This document shows, piece after piece, positions 18,289 to 26,450 of a DNA stretch of 64,000 bases. Below the pieces are notes generated by a model. The model made no database searches. It saw nothing but the letters and a program-made list of their open reading frames with translations, and was not told the DNA's origin. The stretch is from Desertimonas flava. Lineage in GTDB: Bacteria > Actinomycetota > Acidimicrobiia > Acidimicrobiales > Ilumatobacteraceae. The stretch is from positions 124,001-188,000 of the forward strand of contig NZ_QKYK01000002.1 of the NCBI RefSeq assembly GCF_003426815.1, in the 5' to 3' direction. The translations under genes were made by a program, and so were the position numbers. The first letter of the stretch is position 1; every line of letters begins with the position of its first letter.

Positions 18289-21219
18289 TCACGCCGGTGC
18301 CGCCGGGATCGGCCGCCGCTCGATGACGGCGACGCGCAGCTCGGTGGGCGGCGGTTCAACGACCGGTCCGAGCGGCGCTTCCTGCACGAGGTAGCGATTG
18401 AGCACCGGTAGCTGTGTCTCGGGATCGATCGCCGACGTGTACAGCTCGTGGACGGCGGTGATCGCGTCGTCGGCCTCGTCCTCCGCCCGCTTGCCCTCGA
18501 TGAACCGGCACACGCCGAAGTTCGATCGGAACAGCATCTGGCGGGCGTTGCGCATGCGGGCGAGCGCGGACTGGTGGCGGGCGGCGATCGTCTGCAGGGC
18601 GTCCAACACCTGCTCCGGGTCGGCGAGCTGGGCCTCGACCGCGGCGTCGTCGATGGCGGTCACCCGGATCGGGGTCGGTCGCTCGCTGTCGGGGCGGGTG
18701 TCGAGAAGGGGCCGGGCGCGCCAGCGCCAGTCCGGTGGGTTGGCCGGGTTGAGCCGGGTGGTCAGCTCGGGGAGCGGTTCCGCACCACGAGGGTTGTCGT
18801 CGATCCATCCGTGGGCCGGCAGCAGGACCGGGCTGCGCAGCAGCTTGGCCCGCGTCGCCGCCACGAGGTCGTCGTCGCTGCGGCCGGGCGGCAACAGCAC
18901 GAGGTCCTCGGCCGGGCGGTCCCATCCGAACCGCTCGATGCCGATGCCCATCCGCAACAGTTGCTGCAGGAGCATCGCGCTCTGATCGAGCGCCCGGAGG
19001 TACACCGGCATCACGTTCTTCATGCCGCTGGACGTGAACTGGGCGATGCGCGCCGGTGTGCTCGCGTTTCCGCGCCAGTAGCTCATCAGGTTGCCGGTGG
19101 AGTTGTGGACGTCGCCCGACAACACGACGACGCGCTGGTACTCGGCGAGGCGCTGGAGCAGATGTTCGTACGCCAAGGGCTCGAGCGACCACGTCTCGAG
19201 GGCATCGGGGTTGGTGCCGGGCATCCGGCGCGACCCGCCGACCTTGTCGCTCGTCAGATCGCCCGCCTTCACCATGTCGAAGATGCGGTAGATCGCCGGC
19301 GACACGAGCTCGTCGAGCACGCCGGGGCCGATCACCTGAAGCGGGGCGACCACGACGAGCACCTTGCGCCCGGCAGGCAACGGGGGTGGTGGCAGCTGAT
19401 CGACGAGCGCTTCGGGCGACACGTTGCCCGGTGGTCCGATCTCGGCCGCGTACGAGCGGCGGGTGCGGTTGTCGAGGGCGACGACGCGGTGGCGCGGGCC
19501 GTCGACCGAGAAGTGCCACGTGAGCGGCGGCTTCACCGGGCGGTAGCGGCCATCGAGGTCGGGTGTGTTCTCGAGATCGTGGCCGAACATCTTCGCCACG
19601 GCGACGAACGCGTCGGGGTCCGGGCCCTTGGTCGCGCCGGGTGGGAACAGGCCGGTCGCCCGTTCCAAGAGGTCGCCCGGCAGCTGGCCGCCGAGGTCGG
19701 GACGGGTCGAGTCGGTCGCCTGGTCGTAGCGCCGCGGGTCGTTGCCCCAATCCTGGAACAGGGCGTAGGCGAGCATGCCGTTGGTGAGGATCGTCTGACC
19801 GAGGGGCGATCCCAGGACGCGACGCCGCCACATCGGGTTGAGGAACAGGTCGTCGGTCAGGTCGTGGTCGTCGAGGATCATGTAGGTGGGCACGTTGGCC
19901 AGCACCCGCTGGACCTTGCCGAGGCCGAGCAGGAAGTCCCGGTGCACCCGGTGGCTGTGCGCTCGCGCTTTCTCCGCCTTGCGTTCGTTGGCCTCGGCGT
20001 CCTCACCGGCGTCCTTGGCCCGCGCGGCGAGCGTGTCCTTGTCGGCGTAGAGATGCTCGGGGATGCGATCGGGGAAGTCGGCGAACGGCCACGAGATCGG
20101 CCCGAGCTCCTCGGGGACGTCCAGCCAACGCAGCTGCGATCGTTGCGTGTCGCCGACGCGGAGCACCTCGGCGCCGGGCACGAGCTCGCCCCAGACGGCC
20201 GGGCTCCACACCATCAGATGGAGGGCGGCGAACTCGCCGAACGAGATCAGGTGGTTGGCGCCGTCGATGCTCGTGAACTGAGCGTTGCGCTGGGTCAGAT
20301 CGAGGCGTTGACCCACCGGGAAGTGGTCGGCGCCGGCGGGAAGGTCACCCTGGGCTGCGGTCTCGGCGGCCGGTTCCGGCTCGTATGCCGCGGTCGGGTC
20401 GGAGTCGGTGGGCAGTTGCCCGGCCTTGCGGCGCAGGACGGTCTTCACCTTGACCCGCTCGATCGGCGTCCCGGCGGGGCCACCGTCCCGGCCGATCAGC
20501 TCGACGCCGAGCTCGGCGACGCGCAGCATCATCACGGTGTCGACGTCGTCGGCGTAGATCTGGTCGCCCCCGAGGAACAGCTGGTGGATGCGCGTCCGGG
20601 GGTCCCCGACGGCGATCGCCGCGGACGGCTCGCCGGAGTCGGGATCGGGCTCGGGCAACGGGGGATCGTCGAGCGGGAACGCGAGCACGTCGTCGATCCA
20701 GGCGAGTGCGTCGCCGTCGTCGTAGCCGGGTCGACGGCACGAGCCGTAGGCGATCCGCAGGTGCTCGAGCTCCGACGGAGGCAGGGCGAAGCTCGGCAGC
20801 ATGCGGTCGTCGTAACCGAGTGGCGGCACTTCGACGCCGTTGACGGTGCGGGTGGCGAGCATGCCGCGCTCACCCAGGCCGAGCACCTCCCCACCGGCGT
20901 TGATGATGACGTCGTAGGAGTAGAGGCGATCGGGCAGGAAGACCTTCGCCGACGCCGGCGGGATCCTTGCCGTCACCAATCCGAGGTAGAGGTGCTCGCC
21001 CACCCGGATGGCATCGGCCCCGGGACGCGGTGGCGGCGCCGATGGATCGGGCGGGTCGGCGCTGCTGACGAACACCGGGTTCGTCGAGTCGTGGGCGACC
21101 CTGCCCTCCCAGACCCGCAGCTCCAGCTCGGCCGGCTCACTGAACGCCATCCAGACCGCGACCGTTCCGGGATCGACACGGCGCAGGATCGGCCCGGCGA
21201 GAATGAGCGGAAGCTCCAT
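18289..21219 (-). CDS. PhoD-like metallophosphoesterase, unusually long (976 aa)
   Basis: The PhoD/alkaline-phosphatase-D metal-site motifs are present in order: RIAYGSCRRPGYDD, GGDQIYADD (about 216-224), YMILDDHDLTDD (about 446-457) and LSGDVHNS (about 698-705), plus DNRTRRSY between the last two. The family is usually 450-600 aa; here long inserts, including a charged coiled-coil-like segment at about 396-416, and a C-terminal extension nearly double it. No Tat or Sec signal precedes MELPLILAGPIL, whereas classical PhoD is exported, so a cytoplasmic role on a nucleotide- or lipid-type phosphodiester is possible. The ATG at 21219 has GAGGGAG 5-6 bases upstream. It is the first gene of the operon. 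Confidence 0.85.
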   Translation of the reverse strand: MELPLILAGPILRRVDPGTVAVWMAFSEPAELELRVWEGRVAHDSTNPVFVSSADPPDPSAPPPRPGADAIRVGEHLYLGLVTARIPPASAKVFLPDRLYSYDVIINAGGEVLGLGERGMLATRTVNGVEVPPLGYDDRMLPSFALPPSELEHLRIAYGSCRRPGYDDGDALAWIDDVLAFPLDDPPLPEPDPDSGEPSAAIAVGDPRTRIHQLFLGGDQIYADDVDTVMMLRVAELGVELIGRDGGPAGTPIERVKVKTVLRRKAGQLPTDSDPTAAYEPEPAAETAAQGDLPAGADHFPVGQRLDLTQRNAQFTSIDGANHLISFGEFAALHLMVWSPAVWGELVPGAEVLRVGDTQRSQLRWLDVPEELGPISWPFADFPDRIPEHLYADKDTLAARAKDAGEDAEANERKAEKARAHSHRVHRDFLLGLGKVQRVLANVPTYMILDDHDLTDDLFLNPMWRRRVLGSPLGQTILTNGMLAYALFQDWGNDPRRYDQATDSTRPDLGGQLPGDLLERATGLFPPGATKGPDPDAFVAVAKMFGHDLENTPDLDGRYRPVKPPLTWHFSVDGPRHRVVALDNRTRRSYAAEIGPPGNVSPEALVDQLPPPPLPAGRKVLVVVAPLQVIGPGVLDELVSPAIYRIFDMVKAGDLTSDKVGGSRRMPGTNPDALETWSLEPLAYEHLLQRLAEYQRVVVLSGDVHNSTGNLMSYWRGNASTPARIAQFTSSGMKNVMPVYLRALDQSAMLLQQLLRMGIGIERFGWDRPAEDLVLLPPGRSDDDLVAATRAKLLRSPVLLPAHGWIDDNPRGAEPLPELTTRLNPANPPDWRWRARPLLDTRPDSERPTPIRVTAIDDAAVEAQLADPEQVLDALQTIAARHQSALARMRNARQMLFRSNFGVCRFIEGKRAEDEADDAITAVHELYTSAIDPETQLPVLNRYLVQEAPLGPVVEPPPTELRVAVIERRPIPAAPA

Positions 21220-21357
21220 TCGATCTCCCTCGAACAGCGGCGCGGCGAACGTAGCCCCGCGTCCTCGGCGCCGCTGACAATTACCCGCCAACGCGTGCTC
21301 GGCGCGGCGAGACAGTGCCTGGAGCCTGCGCGGAGATGTGTATGGCGCTGCCGTTAC

Positions 21358-21453
21358 CGGAGGTGCCTGGCACCGTAGGTGAGGGCGATGCGAAGCGAGC
21401 CGTCATCGGAGGTGCCTGGCGCCATAGGCGACGGCGATGCGAAGCGAGCCGTC
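21358..21453. repeat. Tandem repeat, two 47-bp units
   Basis: Units 21358-21404 and 21407-21453 differ at only a few bases. Each starts CGGAGGTGCCTGGC and ends GCGATGCGAAGCGAGCCGTC. The GGTGCCTGGCACC part of the first unit is itself palindromic. Confidence 0.85.
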
Positions 21454-21473
21454 CGCTGGTCGCCGTCCCAACC

Positions 21474-21515
21474 GGAGGGTAAATACCGGACGCTTCGGTG
21501 GGGTATGTACCCTCC
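21474..21515. repeat. Hairpin repeat copy 2 of 3
   Basis: GGAGGGTAAATACC pairs with GGTATGTACCCTCC (one mismatch) around a 14-base loop containing GACGCTTCGGTGG. It is followed by CGTCCGCACGTGGCGGTG, also shared with the next copy 84 bp on. Confidence 0.85.
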
Positions 21516-21557
21516 CGTCCGCACGTGGCGGTGACCGGCCACCCGGCCCGCCCGACC

Positions 21558-21599
21558 GGAGGGTAAATACCGGACGCTTCGGTGGGGTATTTACCCTCC
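21558..21599. repeat. Hairpin repeat copy 3 of 3
   Basis: A perfect 14-bp stem, GGAGGGTAAATACC with GGTATTTACCCTCC, and the same CGCTTCGGTGG loop and right flank as copy 2. The AT-containing arms stand out against the GC-rich surroundings. Confidence 0.85.
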
Positions 21600-21905
21600 C
21601 GTCCGCGCGTGGCGGTGTCCCCGCGGCGAGAAAGGGCCCGGGAGTACGCGCGGATCGTGACCATCCACCGATCGTGTGTATGGCCCGTGTTCTCGTGACG
21701 GCAGACACCCATGTACACGACGGGGGAGTTCACCGTCATGATCCACATCACCCACCGCCTCACCGACAACGAGGTGCCCTCTCCGCGAACCCCCTAGGCA
21801 CCATCAGTAACGCGTCCAGGGTTCCCGACGGACCTATCCGTCCGCCTCCCTGGCACTCTCACCGCCGCTCACGATCCGGGCGACGGTCCGGCGGGTGGTG
21901 CCGGA

Positions 21906-22517
21906 TCAGCCGGGCGGTCGGATCGTCGTGGTGACCGCGACGATCGACGGTCGGCGCGGCGCCGACCCGAACCCGAAGCGCACCGGCGGGTCCACGTCCC
22001 TCAAGCCACCGAGGTCGGCGCCGTTCCAGGCCGCTCGCACGGACACCACCCGGTGGCGATCGGTCGCGCCGTACGTCTCTCGGCCGCCGGCTGTCTGGCC
22101 GCGGGTGCGGACACCGCGCATCGTCAGCCTGGCGACCGGGTCGATGACGGTCGCCCAGGCCACGCTCGACGCGATGACTTGCGGGACGCACCGCAGCAGC
22201 CATCCGAGTGCATCGCGTCCGCCGAGGCTCACCTCGGCGCGGAGCGGGCCCCCGACGACATCCAGCGAGCCGGTGGAGCGGCTCGTGCGCACGTCATCCA
22301 CCACGACGTCGTCGAACTCGTAGACGCCGGCGACGTAGTCGGCCACAGCCACGGTCGGGGCGATGAGTACCCGGCCGCCATCCGGGTGCTCGACCATCAC
22401 GTCGGCGAAGCTGCCGAACGGCGAGGTGGCCCACCGCCCGATGACGACACGGACTCCCGCCGCGGTACCGAAGCCACAGATCTCACCCACGAAGCGCTCC
22501 GTCACGCCGTCAGTCAA
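21906..22517 (-). CDS. Conserved-looking hypothetical protein, 203 aa
   Basis: I do not recognise the family. The protein is soluble and beta-rich; the first 60 residues (RFVGEICGFGTAAGVRVVIGRW, SPFGSFADVMVEHPDGGRVLIAP) look well ordered, and no signal peptide or catalytic motif is visible. Codon bias is that of a real gene. The start is the ATG at 22517. It is divergent from the DUF429 gene over 92 bp and its 3' side faces the repeat-rich region. Confidence 0.65.
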   Translation of the reverse strand: MTDGVTERFVGEICGFGTAAGVRVVIGRWATSPFGSFADVMVEHPDGGRVLIAPTVAVADYVAGVYEFDDVVVDDVRTSRSTGSLDVVGGPLRAEVSLGGRDALGWLLRCVPQVIASSVAWATVIDPVARLTMRGVRTRGQTAGGRETYGATDRHRVVSVRAAWNGADLGGLRDVDPPVRFGFGSAPRRPSIVAVTTTIRPPG

Positions 22518-22609
22518 CAGCGAGTCGGCACCGACTCGTTCGTGGCGCCAACACGCCGAGGCGCCGCGGTCCCGTTACCGTCGCCGGAGAAGCCGGGAGG
22601 GAGGACATC

Positions 22610-23470
22610 GTGCTGTCGATCGGGATCGGCGTCGCCGAGGAACGCAAGGGGCTCGATGTCGTGGCGCTGGGCACCGATCGCCGGGTCGAGCGCGTCCTGA
22701 GCCGGGCGACCGTGGCCGATGTGGTGGCGATGACGCACGAGCTGAGCCCCGGCGTCGTCTGCATCGACTCGCCGCCGGCGTGGGCTGCGGACGGCAAGAG
22801 CCGCGCGGGCGAGCGTGAGCTCAGGCGCCTCGGCATCACCGCCTTCTCGACGCCGACCGATCCCGGCGACCACGCCTTCTACCGCTGGATGCGGGTCGGG
22901 TTCTCGATCTTCGACGCCATCGCCGGGGACTACCCACGGTTCCGGGGCGATGCCGTCTCCGGCACGGCCGCCGAGGTGTTTCCGGAAGCGACGGCCGTGC
23001 TTCTCGCCGGCCGCCTGCGGTCCGTCGACGAGTCGAAGATCCGGTTCCGGCGCGACGTGCTCGATCGCCACGGTGTCGACACGTCCGGGCTGCGCCGTGT
23101 CGACGCGGTCGATGCCGCCCTCGCTGCGCTCACCGGAGTCCTCGCCCTCGCGGGCGAGTCGTCGTTCGTCGGCGATTCGGCAGAGGGCGTGATCCTCCTC
23201 CCGGTCGCCGAGCTCCCCGTCACCAAGCTGCTTCGCAAGCCGGCCAGCTCCGCCGGCCGGTCGTCGACACGGCCGAGAAGCGTCCTACTTCGGGCCCAGC
23301 GTCCGACGACATGGTGCGAGTGCGGCTGCGGGGCCGAGGTCCGTCGGCGGTTCCTGCCGGGCCACGACGCGAAGCTCAGGTCGCAGCTCCGTCGTCGCCA
23401 TCTGGGTGGCGACGAGGTGGCCACCGAGAGGCTGATCGACCTCGGCTGGCACGACGCCGTCGAGACGTGA
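22610..23470 (+). CDS. DUF429 domain protein with Cys-rich C-terminal module
   Basis: 286 aa. The first about 200 residues fit the DUF429 family (RNase-H-like fold predicted): an early strand MLSIGIGVAEERKGLDVVAL, then VVCIDSPPAWAADGKSRAGERELR and AFYRWMRVGFSIFDAIAG, ending with DAALAALTGVLA. The last about 60 residues form a separate module, WCECGCGAEVRRRFLPGHDAKLR, a C-x-C-x-C cluster with a following His that looks like a small metal-binding knuckle. The GTG at 22610 is well supported by GGGAGGGAGGA seven bases upstream. A nuclease role on nucleic acid is plausible but unproven. Nothing around it gives a pathway. Confidence 0.75.
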   Translation: MLSIGIGVAEERKGLDVVALGTDRRVERVLSRATVADVVAMTHELSPGVVCIDSPPAWAADGKSRAGERELRRLGITAFSTPTDPGDHAFYRWMRVGFSIFDAIAGDYPRFRGDAVSGTAAEVFPEATAVLLAGRLRSVDESKIRFRRDVLDRHGVDTSGLRRVDAVDAALAALTGVLALAGESSFVGDSAEGVILLPVAELPVTKLLRKPASSAGRSSTRPRSVLLRAQRPTTWCECGCGAEVRRRFLPGHDAKLRSQLRRRHLGGDEVATERLIDLGWHDAVET

Positions 23471-23493
23471 GTTCGGTGGCCGATGAGCGTCGG

Positions 23494-24162
23494 TCAGCGG
23501 CGCACGTTGTCGACCACCCAGATGGCGACCTCGACGCGATTGCGCAGGTTGAGCTTGGCCTGGATGCTCGCCAGGTGCGTCTTCACCGTCGCCAGCGAGA
23601 TGTAGAGGTCGGCGGCGATCTCGGCGTTGCTGAGGCCACGGGCGACGGCGCGGGCGACGTCGAGCTCGCGTTCGGACAGCGGGTGGGGTTGAACGACCGG
23701 CTCTGCGGTGCCGGCCATCCGTTCGAGGTAGCGGACGGTGATCGCCGGCGAGATCAGCGCGTCGCCCTGGGCCGCGGCACGAATGGCTTCGAGGAGGATC
23801 TGCGGCCCCGAGTCCTTGAGCACGAAGCCGACGGCGCCGTTGCGGAGGGCCTCCTGGACGTACTCGTCGGAGTCGTAGGTGGTGGCGATCACGACGCGTA
23901 GCGGTCGGGGCACACCGGGACCGGCGAGCTGGCGGGTGGCGGCCAGACCGTCGAGGTGCGGCATGCGGATGTCGAGGAGGCAGACGTCGGGCCGGAGCCG
24001 CTCGGCCAGCTCGACGGCCGTCTTGCCGTTGTCCGCCTCGGCGATCACCTCCAGGTCCGGCTGGCTGTCGATGATCATGCGGAACCCGGCGCGCACCATC
24101 GCTTGATCGTCACCCAGCAGGACCGTCGTGACGTGCTCACCCCGTGACGGGGTGGTGCTCAT
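23494..24162 (-). CDS. Two-component response regulator, NarL/LuxR family
   Basis: 222 aa. The receiver domain has the acidic pair GDDQ (18-20), phosphoacceptor Asp64 in CLLDIRMP, the ATT switch and Lys116 in FVLKDS. The LuxR-type HTH at about 155-220 shows LSERELDVARAVARGLSNAEIAADLYISLATVKTHL. It overlaps the kinase gene upstream by four bases (ATGA), so the two are translated together. Phosphorylated by the neighbouring kinase, it should bind DNA as a dimer. The target is not evident; regulators of this type often control adjacent transporters or themselves. Confidence 0.92.
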   Translation of the reverse strand: MSTTPSRGEHVTTVLLGDDQAMVRAGFRMIIDSQPDLEVIAEADNGKTAVELAERLRPDVCLLDIRMPHLDGLAATRQLAGPGVPRPLRVVIATTYDSDEYVQEALRNGAVGFVLKDSGPQILLEAIRAAAQGDALISPAITVRYLERMAGTAEPVVQPHPLSERELDVARAVARGLSNAEIAADLYISLATVKTHLASIQAKLNLRNRVEVAIWVVDNVRR

Positions 24163-25292
24163 CGCTCGCCCGCCGACAGGGGAATGACGGCCCGCACCAC
24201 CCAGCCGCCGGCGTCGTCGCCGCCGGCCACGAAGGTGCCGCCCAATGCCTCGACCCGCTCTCGCATGCCGACGAGACCGTATCCGCGGCTGCGGCCTGCA
24301 CCCCGGATCGCGTTCTCCGCCCGGAACTCGACGGCGTGGTCGAGCCGGCGCAGCGACAGCAGCACAGGCCGCGCCGGGTCGCCGTACTTGCGGATGTTCG
24401 TCGTGGTCTCGTGGACGAGCCGCTGCACCGTGAGCGCCAGCTCGGTCGGCAGCCAGCGGCTGCGCACGTCGGCGTCGGCGTCGAGGCGGGCCGTCGGATG
24501 GGTGCGGCGCAGCTCTTCGACCATCTGCTCGATGTCGGCCAGCTCGGGTCCGCTCGAGGTCGTCGGATCGGACCGCAGCAGACCGACGAGCCTGCGGATC
24601 GATGTCATCGTCTCGAGGCCGGCCCGCTCGATGTCGGCGAGGGTCTCGTCGTGGGCGGGATCGCCGCCGCCGGCCGCTGCGGCCGTGAACCGGCGCGCCT
24701 GGGCGAGGACCACGATGCCGGTGACGTGATGGCCGACGACGTCGTGCAGTTCCCGCGCCAGCTCGAGGCGCTCGTGCTGTCGTGCCCGCTCGATGCTGGT
24801 GCGCCGCTCACTGTCGCGGACCCGGACGTAGATGACGGCGGCGACGGCCGCGCCGAGCAGGACGAGCATCGCCGCGCCGATGATGCGCTCGATGTCCTGG
24901 GTGTCGGCCCGCGTCGCCACCGCCAATCCCGCCAGCGCCACGGCGCCGGCGACGACGCCGGGCAGTGGGCGCCAGCGGTAGAGCAAGGCGCCGAACATCA
25001 CCGGTAGGACGGCGAACTCGGTGAAGAGCGGAAACCGGAGGTCGTCCGTCACGATGTGCCGCGAGGCCACGATCGACATCGCCGCGGCGACCGCCGCGAG
25101 CGGAACCAACGCCCGTGGCCAGCGGGCCCAGGCGAGACCGGCCACAGCCACCCCGACGACCGGCAGCATCGACCGGCGCGTGCCCCACCGGTTCATCAAC
25201 CACACGTCGACGGCCAGCGCGGCGACGATCACACCGGCGAACGCCAGGCGCAGCACGGCCACGAGTGGCCGGGTGACGCGGTCGAGTTCCAC
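24159..25292 (-). CDS. Sensor histidine kinase, HisKA_3 family
   Basis: 377 aa. The N-terminal about 155 residues contain several transmembrane helices with short loops, so the sensed signal is probably membrane-related. HisKA_3 has His183 in ELHDVVGHHV. The ATP-binding domain shows HETTTNIRKYG (N-box like, 294-304) and GYGLVGMRERVEALGG (G-box, 337-352). The GTG at 25292 is the start. It is the partner of the overlapping NarL-type regulator, and is divergent from a small membrane-protein gene and dioxygenase across 49 bp. Confidence 0.92.
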   Translation of the reverse strand: MELDRVTRPLVAVLRLAFAGVIVAALAVDVWLMNRWGTRRSMLPVVGVAVAGLAWARWPRALVPLAAVAAAMSIVASRHIVTDDLRFPLFTEFAVLPVMFGALLYRWRPLPGVVAGAVALAGLAVATRADTQDIERIIGAAMLVLLGAAVAAVIYVRVRDSERRTSIERARQHERLELARELHDVVGHHVTGIVVLAQARRFTAAAAGGGDPAHDETLADIERAGLETMTSIRRLVGLLRSDPTTSSGPELADIEQMVEELRRTHPTARLDADADVRSRWLPTELALTVQRLVHETTTNIRKYGDPARPVLLSLRRLDHAVEFRAENAIRGAGRSRGYGLVGMRERVEALGGTFVAGGDDAGGWVVRAVIPLSAGER

Positions 25293-25341
25293 GGCGACCG
25301 ACGGTACTCATACCCCGGTCGTTCGTCCCTCAGCCGATCGG

Positions 25342-25515
25342 ATGAGTGGAGCCGGCGAACGATCATCTCGGCGGGCGATGTGGCGCGAGCGGGCGATCCG
25401 CATCATCGACGTCATGATCCCCCAACTGATCGCCACCTTCGCCGCCATCCTCGGCGCCGCCGGCCTGCTGGTGCTCGGCGGAGCCGCCACAGCGATGCTC
25501 GACGAGGAGGCCTGA
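25342..25515 (+). CDS. Small single-span membrane protein (57 aa)
   Basis: A short gene with one hydrophobic helix (PQLIATFAAILGAAGLLVLGG) near its C-terminus after a basic N-terminal part (RSSRRAMWRERAIR), i.e. probably N-in/C-out. In-frame ATG codons at 25342, 25378 and 25414 all keep the helix, so the start is uncertain. The stop is one base before the GTG of the dioxygenase gene, which suggests co-translation. No family recognised. It could equally be tied to the divergent sensor kinase. Confidence 0.5.
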   Translation: MSGAGERSSRRAMWRERAIRIIDVMIPQLIATFAAILGAAGLLVLGGAATAMLDEEA

Positions 25516-25516
25516 G

Positions 25517-26368
25517 GTGCGCACCCCCACCGCGGTGACGAGCCGGCGCATCGCCCCCGAGATCGGTGTCGAGCTCATCGGTCTCGACCTCACCGGCGAG
25601 CTCGACGAGACGACCGTCGCAACACTCCGGCGAGCGGTCGCTGACCACCACGTCGCCGTCGTCCGCGGCCAGTTCCTCAGCGTGGAACAACACGCCGCCC
25701 TCGCCGGGATGTTCGGACGGCTCGGCGCCCACCCGACCCGGCTGCTGCTCGCCCAGGGCCGAATGCCCGCGCCGGCGTCCCTCGTCTCCACCATCGAGGA
25801 CACGGCCGACCGCCCGCCGGCCGGCTTCCCCTGGCACACCGACCTGAGCTGGACGCCCGACCCGCCGATGACCGGCGTGCTCAACGCCGTGGTGATCCCG
25901 CCGACGGGCGGCGACACGCTGTGGGCGAGCACGGCGGCGATCTACGACCGGCTTTCACCTCACGATCAGCTGCGCTGCTACGCGTCGAGCGCACTGCACG
26001 CCCCGAACGAGTCGCTGCTTGCGTCGGTGCGGCGTCACCACGGCACCGAACTGGTCAGCCGGCTGCGCCAGGCGTACCCACCGATCGAGCATCCGCTCGT
26101 GAACGTCCATCCCGTGACCGGCCGCCACAGCCTGTATCTGTCGCCGCTCTACTGCGAACGGATCGTCGGGCCGGCCGGGAGCGATGGGCGGCTGCTCGCC
26201 CGCCTGCACGAGATGATCGACGACCCCGCAGTGCAGATGCGCTGGAGATGGGAGCCCGGCGACGTGGTGATCTGGGACGAGACGAGCACGGTCCACAAGG
26301 CCCTCACCGACCACTACCCCCAGCACCGCGTCATGCGCCGCACCGCCGCCCTCCGCCCCGGCCGCTGA
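25517..26368 (+). CDS. TauD/TfdA family 2-oxoglutarate/Fe(II) dioxygenase
   Basis: 283 aa, normal family length. Iron ligands are seen as His107 and Asp109 in PWHTDLSW and the distal His260 in TSTVHKAL, with the 2OG-binding Arg271 in HRVMRR. The middle has GGDTLWAS and HPVTGRHSLYLS, both standard for alpha-ketoglutarate-dependent taurine/2,4-D-type dioxygenases. It should hydroxylate a small organic acid or sulfonate; the substrate is not evident because no transporter or sulfur gene is adjacent. Start GTG at 25517, one base after the small membrane-protein gene. A strong hairpin follows. Confidence 0.88.
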   Translation: MRTPTAVTSRRIAPEIGVELIGLDLTGELDETTVATLRRAVADHHVAVVRGQFLSVEQHAALAGMFGRLGAHPTRLLLAQGRMPAPASLVSTIEDTADRPPAGFPWHTDLSWTPDPPMTGVLNAVVIPPTGGDTLWASTAAIYDRLSPHDQLRCYASSALHAPNESLLASVRRHHGTELVSRLRQAYPPIEHPLVNVHPVTGRHSLYLSPLYCERIVGPAGSDGRLLARLHEMIDDPAVQMRWRWEPGDVVIWDETSTVHKALTDHYPQHRVMRRTAALRPGR

Positions 26369-26393
26369 CGCCGCCGCGGCGCCGACCTCCTAC

Positions 26394-26441
26394 TTCTTGT
26401 ACTGGTTTCTGCTCGTTGGTGAGCGAAAACCAGTACAAGAA
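26394..26441. terminator. Bidirectional terminator between convergent genes
   Basis: TTCTTGTACTGGTTT pairs with its complement over about 15 bp, with an inner GCTC/GAGC pairing and a short loop. It lies between the dioxygenase and the serine-hydrolase genes and carries A/T-rich ends on both strands, the most classical terminator of the window. Confidence 0.85.
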
Positions 26442-26450
26442 CGTCGACGA

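Larger units (their letters stand above)
21220..21905. other. 686-bp gene-free region upstream of the large operon, rich in repeats
   Basis: It contains a tandem 47-bp repeat (21358-21453), two near-identical 42-bp hairpins (21474-21515 and 21558-21599) and more scattered GTGCCTGG half-motifs (21315, 21840). The first 130 bases before the PhoD-like ATG must hold the operon promoter, but no good -35/-10 pair stood out. I found no convincing gene. Confidence 0.6.

Noticed and set aside
5990-21219. Reading the giant operon as an extracellular contractile injection system or tailocin
   Set aside because: No sheath, tube, baseplate, spike or AAA+ ATPase motif was seen in any of the five proteins; only size and unknown content would suggest it.
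21358-21599. CRISPR-like array from the repeats upstream of the giant operon
   Set aside because: Only two units of each type, no equal-length spacers and no cas gene nearby.
21738-21797. 19-codon ORF (MIHITHRLTDNEVPSPRTP) with GGGGGAG nine bases upstream
   Set aside because: A fair ribosome site but no recognisable family, no partner gene downstream on that strand, and it lies in repeat-rich sequence.
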